17,212 nt of DNA from an uncultured Desulfobacterales bacterium (GTDB taxonomy: Bacteria > Desulfobacterota > Desulfobacteria > Desulfobacterales > JAFDCJ01). Below the pieces are notes generated by a model. It worked only from the letters and a program-made list of their open reading frames with translations. It did not search any database and was not told where the DNA came from. Both the position numbers and the translations under genes were made by a program. Location: NCBI GenBank assembly GCA_945787595.1, contig CALZJV010000077.1, forward strand, positions 1-17,212, written 5' to 3'. Shown piece after piece: positions 14,330 through 17,212 of the stretch; within the stretch, counting starts at the first letter, position 1; each line of letters opens with the position of its first letter.

Positions 14330-14652
14330 ATCCAATTCTCTTTCCTGCTAGTGGATCTTCCTAATACTTCTTTCGGGAGAACCTCCTGGCTAAGACCTCC
14401 CCGGTTCGCTTGTGTCAGATTGACGTTGACGACACGCCGTAGTTTAGTTTATGAATTGGAGCAAGGCGGCATTCGTGATGAAATTTACACCTTCACAGCC
14501 CACTCCGTCAACAGTTCAGATTATCAGGGGAAAGCGCATCTTTTCAGCCATTTCCCTGGCACGCTCGAAGCTAAACCTTGCTACTCCTCGGGCTCCGGAC
14601 ATCCGCCGCCTGAAACGTATTCGTGAATAAAATGTCAGGAACCAACAGCGAC
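14330..14652. other. Divergent intergenic region between mfnF and the hisA-like gene
   Basis: No full gene is visible. A 28-codon frame on the - strand (14516-14602, MSGARGVARFSFERAREMAE then KMRFPLII) has protein-like composition; see the findings. Either promoter must lie here. Confidence 0.4.
14482..14511 (-). promoter_or_regulatory. Weak candidate promoter for mfnF-mfnE
   Basis: On the - strand TTGACG (14511-14506), an 18-base spacer and TAAATT (14487-14482) would start transcription about 150 bases before mfnF. This is only a motif match. Confidence 0.25.
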
Positions 14653-15384
14653 ATGAAAATTATTCCTGTTTTGGACTTGATGAAAGGCCTTGTGGTACAC
14701 GCCGTTAAAGGCGAGCGCGAACGTTATCAACCCGTGCGAAGCATCCTGACTGCCAGCGCGGATCCGCTTGAAGTGGCTCGTTGTCTTCAAGCCGAGACGA
14801 AATGCCGTGCATTTTATATCGCAGATCTGAACGCAATCCAGGGTAAAGGTCATAATCGCGAGGCAATCGGCGAAATCGCATCACAACTTGACGTCGAACT
14901 CTGGGTGGATGCGGGGGTTGCTGATGCCAGATCTGCAAACCGTCTTGTTGAGGCCGGGGCGGATGTCGCGATCATCGGATCGGAGACATTAAACGGTTTG
15001 CAGCAGCTTAGATTCATCTGCGATTCGGTTCCCAGGGAAAAATTCATTTTCAGCCTCGATGTGGCCAAGGGCCGGGTCCTCTCCCGCGCCGAAGCCTTAA
15101 AAGGCATTGTGCCATCGCAGGCTTTGGCGCGTTTGACCTCAGAAGGACTTGACCGCTTCATCCTCTTAACCCTTGATGCCGTGGGGGCTTGCGGCGGTCC
15201 GGATCTGCCTCTCCTCCAAGATGCAAAACGCGATTATCCCCATCACACCTTTATTGCCGGCGGCGGGGTAAAAACACCGGATCATCTTCAAGTTTTGTCG
15301 GACACCGGGGCGGACGGTGTTTTGGTTGCAACTTCACTGCACAAAGGATGGATTGGCGGGCGGGATCTAATGGCTTTGAAATAG
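14653..15384 (+). CDS. HisA/HisF-like TIM-barrel protein of the H4MPT gene set
   Basis: This protein of about 243 residues has the phosphoribosyl-binding TIM-barrel of HisA/HisF: IIPVLDLMKGLVVHA at the N-terminus, FYIADLNAIQG (strand 2), WVDAGVADA, DVAIIGSETL (first phosphate half-site) and FIAGGGVKTPDHLQVLSDTG followed by GADGVLVATSLHKG (second half-site). The normal HisA substrate route is unlikely because no his genes are nearby. The methylotroph gene Orf5, required for H4MPT-linked C1 metabolism, is of this type, and its exact reaction is not established as far as I know. I prefer ATG 14653, where the HisA-type N-terminus begins and AGGA stands 12 bases upstream; GTG 14623 and ATG 14632 are in frame. 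It ends tail to tail with the CitG-like gene, overlapping by 18 bases. Confidence 0.85.
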   Translation: MKIIPVLDLMKGLVVHAVKGERERYQPVRSILTASADPLEVARCLQAETKCRAFYIADLNAIQGKGHNREAIGEIASQLDVELWVDAGVADARSANRLVEAGADVAIIGSETLNGLQQLRFICDSVPREKFIFSLDVAKGRVLSRAEALKGIVPSQALARLTSEGLDRFILLTLDAVGACGGPDLPLLQDAKRDYPHHTFIAGGGVKTPDHLQVLSDTGADGVLVATSLHKGWIGGRDLMALK

Positions 15385-16158
15385 TCGGGGCAGATCATTT
15401 TCAACAAGGTAGGCAAACAATACCGCAGCGGTTAGATCCGCCGTAGTTCCGGGGTTCAGGGCATGCCCTTTATCCCGGAGGTCAAGGTCAAATCTTTTTA
15501 TCTCCGCTTTTCCTTTTTCGCTGAAAATCCCGCCGCACTTTAACACCTGTCCGGCGCGCCCGGAAACTTTACGGGCCGCTTCCATACCATTTTTCCGCGC
15601 AATCAATGTATCCGGTACTTGCGTTAAAATAGTCAAAAAAGTCTGTACAACCGCCTCCGACATGCCGGCGCCCTGTTCCAGAATCCGTTGCAGAGCATTG
15701 AGGCCGACTTCAAAAGTGATCTCGAAATCGGTAACATATTCCCTTGCCAGAGCGTCCCGATCGCGGGCCTGGTCCATGGCCTCGCGAAGGGTTATGTCGA
15801 CATCGGCTTCCTGCAGGTCATAATGCTGCACCGTTCCCATACCGGCGGGTCCTGCCAGGCGAATGGCTTCATAGGTCAAGCGGGCGTCGTCAACAGTCAG
15901 ACTTCTCAACACGGAACCTGCGGCGAGCCGCAATGTATCGGAATGACCCAATCCGGCGGCTTTGGCCAATGGCGCGAATAAGAGCACAATCCCCAGATTG
16001 GTATTCACTCCCACAAAGCGCCTGGTAGCACGAACCGCCTGTATTATGGTCTCTCCCACCGGCGCATCGGCGGCGCGCTGGAAAGCCGGACCAATGGCAG
16101 CGGCGCTGATAGCGAAGTCTTCAAAACAAGTGTCATTGAAATCCTTGTGTCGCGTCAC
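15367..16158 (-). CDS. CitG-like (triphosphoribosyl-dephospho-CoA synthase family) protein of the H4MPT gene set, 5' end disrupted
   Basis: The 263-codon frame matches the CitG fold: a helical protein with FVGVNTNLGIVLLFAPLA (the N-T-N-L-G-I motif), DDARLTYEAIRLAGPAGMG and an ALNPGTTADLTAAVLFAYL ending with the P-G-T-x-A-D-L motif. Methylotroph Orf7, tied to H4MPT biosynthesis, is the likely functional relative; citrate-lyase genes are absent here. The frame opens at a GTG, but family members have about 20-25 residues before it, including a conserved PKPGNV. That motif is present in the DNA just upstream, split by a stop (see 16159-16221). So the protein as given lacks a conserved N-terminal motif, and the gene may be inactive or mis-sequenced. 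It overlaps the end of the ligase gene by 26 bases. Confidence 0.8.
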   Translation of the reverse strand: MTRHKDFNDTCFEDFAISAAAIGPAFQRAADAPVGETIIQAVRATRRFVGVNTNLGIVLLFAPLAKAAGLGHSDTLRLAAGSVLRSLTVDDARLTYEAIRLAGPAGMGTVQHYDLQEADVDITLREAMDQARDRDALAREYVTDFEITFEVGLNALQRILEQGAGMSEAVVQTFLTILTQVPDTLIARKNGMEAARKVSGRAGQVLKCGGIFSEKGKAEIKRFDLDLRDKGHALNPGTTADLTAAVLFAYLVENDLPRLFQSH

Positions 16159-17047
16159 ATTGCCGGGTTTTTCGGCGCAGAGAGGTTTTCAGCACAAAGT
16201 CCGCCAGGTATTCAGCTGCATTAAATCCGGTCGCTTTTTTCAAACCCTTCCAGCCGGGGATGGTGTTTACTTCAATCAAGGAATAGCCGCCGCCTTCTAT
16301 CGGCAGGATGTCGACTCCGGCATACTCGGCCCCTAAGACTTTGGCTGCCCTGACGCTCATGTCCGTAAGTCTTTTATCAGGCCTTAACCGCTCGGCCCGG
16401 GCCCCGTTGGAAATGTTGGTTTTCCAGGTTTTTCCCCGGCGCGTCATGGCCGCCACAGCCGTATCCCCCACGACAAAGACACGGATATCCTCACAGCCGT
16501 GCGGCACATAAACCTGCTGGTAATATACATAGCGACTCAGTTCGAGAGCACGGAAAACTCTATAGGCCGTGTCTCTGTCCGAAACTCTGATCATACCCCT
16601 TCCTTCCGAACCGAAAAGGGGCTTGACCACAACATCCTGGCCCAATTCGTCAAAGGCGTCCATGGCATCATCAAACCGCTCCGTCACAATAGTTCGGGGC
16701 ACGGGAAGGCCTTCGTCTTCCATCAATGTCAATGTATAGTATTTATCGACACCACGTTCGATGGCGGATGGCGAATTTAAAATGCGAACTCCGGCATTTT
16801 CCAACCGATGCAAAGCATCCATGCGATAGATGATCTGCTCCAGAGAACCTCCCGGAATTGAGCGAACAAGCACTGCCTGGTAATCTTCCAGAGACTCATT
16901 GCCAATACTCAGCCGCACTTTTGATCCGATGGAGCCCACGAGTCCGGTAACGGGAAAACAGGGTACTTCAATGCCGTGGACCTTGAACGCTGTTTGCAAG
17001 GATCTGGTGTACCAAGTTTTTTGCTTTCCCAGAATGGCAATTTTCAA
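16133..17047 (-). CDS. ATP-grasp alpha-L-glutamate ligase, RimK/MptN type
   Basis: This 304-residue ATP-grasp ligase has ILNSPSAIERGVDKYYT (the conserved N-x-x-x-A-I-x-x-x-x-D-K segment, about 94-110), VVVKPLFGSEGRGM (the ATP-grasp glycine loop, about 140-153), YYQQVYVPHG with DIRVFVVG, and YSLIEVNTIPGWKGL (Mg-binding E-x-N near the end). MptN adds glutamate to tetrahydromethanopterin; RimK and MfnD are related ligases, so addition of glutamate to a pterin or to tyramine are both possible. Being directly downstream of mch favours a role in cofactor glutamylation, as for Orf9 in methylotrophs. The start is TTG at 17047: it overlaps the mch stop as TTGA, a coupled junction, although no Shine-Dalgarno is visible. 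About 20 residues after the usual end of the fold form a basic tail that overlaps the CitG-like gene. Confidence 0.85.
   Translation of the reverse strand: MKIAILGKQKTWYTRSLQTAFKVHGIEVPCFPVTGLVGSIGSKVRLSIGNESLEDYQAVLVRSIPGGSLEQIIYRMDALHRLENAGVRILNSPSAIERGVDKYYTLTLMEDEGLPVPRTIVTERFDDAMDAFDELGQDVVVKPLFGSEGRGMIRVSDRDTAYRVFRALELSRYVYYQQVYVPHGCEDIRVFVVGDTAVAAMTRRGKTWKTNISNGARAERLRPDKRLTDMSVRAAKVLGAEYAGVDILPIEGGGYSLIEVNTIPGWKGLKKATGFNAAEYLADFVLKTSLRRKTRQCDATQGFQ
16159..16221 (-). pseudogene. Disrupted 5' end of the CitG-like gene
   Basis: In the same frame as the CitG-like ORF, upstream bases read M-Q-L-N-T-W-R-T-L-C, TGA (16191-16189), then K-P-L-C-A-E-K-P-G-N joined to V-T-R-H of the ORF. A neighbouring frame reads L-C-A-E-N-L-S-A-P-K up to the run of five A at about 16168-16172, after which PGNVTRH would follow if the frame shifted. 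Either one nonsense change or a pair of compensating indels explains this. The whole segment lies inside the 3' end of the ligase gene. Confidence 0.55.
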
Positions 17048-17212
17048 GATAACAACGATTTTTGTAATATTTTTGAATTCACCCGGCCTGCATGAAAGGT
17101 GCGGCCGCTGGTTAGTTCGTTAATATACACTTCAGCGGGACTAAACAGCAAGGGGTCGATTTTGTAGAAATCGAAATCGTTGCGACGGAAAAGTTCGTAA
17201 AAGGGGGTTCCG
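17044..17212 (-). CDS. mch: Methenyl-H4MPT cyclohydrolase, C-terminal 55 codons (runs off the window)
   Basis: Reading the - strand from 17211 gives GTPFYELFRRNDFDFYKIDP, then LLFSPAEVYINELTSGRTFH and AGRVNSKILQKSLLS before TGA at 17046-17044. The F-Y-K-I-D-P-x-L-F-S-P-A-E-V ending is the hallmark of Mch, which interconverts methenyl-H4MPT and N5-formyl-H4MPT in the cytoplasm. Only the C-terminus is inside the window. The stop overlaps the TTG start of the ligase gene by four bases, so mch and the ligase belong to one operon. This is the clearest evidence that the organism runs H4MPT-linked C1 chemistry and does not merely make the cofactors. Confidence 0.9.
   Translation of the reverse strand, partial: GTPFYELFRRNDFDFYKIDPLLFSPAEVYINELTSGRTFHAGRVNSKILQKSLLS

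Noticed and set aside
13907..14626. 239-codon + strand ORF
   Set aside because: It is antisense to mfnF for most of its length and has no recognisable product.

Overview
The window looks like a bacterial chromosome or metagenome contig, most likely from Desulfobacterota (the former Deltaproteobacteria). This assignment is an inference from four things: Shine-Dalgarno-led genes, a bacterial CspA, degenerate inverted-repeat elements of the 'gtcattccgg...' kind common in that group, and a methylamine/betaine-type corrinoid methyltransferase system beside tetrahydromethanopterin (H4MPT) genes. No rRNA, tRNA or CRISPR array was seen.

Region 1 (1-5090) is a methylated-amine demethylation module, all on the + strand. 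It holds the C-terminal two thirds of a dimethylglycine/sarcosine dehydrogenase-like flavoprotein with a GcvT domain, a corrinoid protein, and a non-pyrrolysine MttB-family methyltransferase of the type that includes glycine betaine methyltransferase MtgB. The expected flow is betaine to dimethylglycine by methyl transfer to the corrinoid, then oxidative demethylation by the flavoprotein. A 48-bp exact direct repeat, part of a diverged ~135-bp element, lies on each side of the corrinoid gene. A MITE-like element follows. Downstream sit an AbrB/MazE-type antitoxin without a recognisable toxin and a ~100-bp relic of a second mttB gene.

Region 2 (5090-11540) is a loosely packed accessory zone: cold-shock protein, pentapeptide-repeat protein, two decayed genes, a class I methyltransferase, and three genes with archaeal or C1-related flavour (a DUF447 flavin-reductase-like protein, a GSx10DxD nucleotidyltransferase and a DUF2180 zinc protein).

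Region 3 (11540-17212) is a dense biosynthesis cluster for methanofuran/H4MPT-type C1 cofactors. It contains mfnB (+), mfnE and mfnF (-), a HisA-like protein (+), a CitG-like protein (-), an MptN/RimK-like ATP-grasp glutamate ligase (-), and the 3' end of mch, methenyl-H4MPT cyclohydrolase (-), recognised beyond the usual ORF-length cutoff. mch and the ligase overlap by four bases (TTGA). Two convergent pairs overlap tail to tail. The CitG-like gene appears broken at its 5' end: the conserved KPGNV motif lies outside the longest ORF, behind a stop codon.

Together the window suggests an organism that oxidises C1 groups through H4MPT and may feed methyl or methylene groups from betaine-like compounds into that route. 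The physical link between regions 1 and 3 is real, but the metabolic link is inference.
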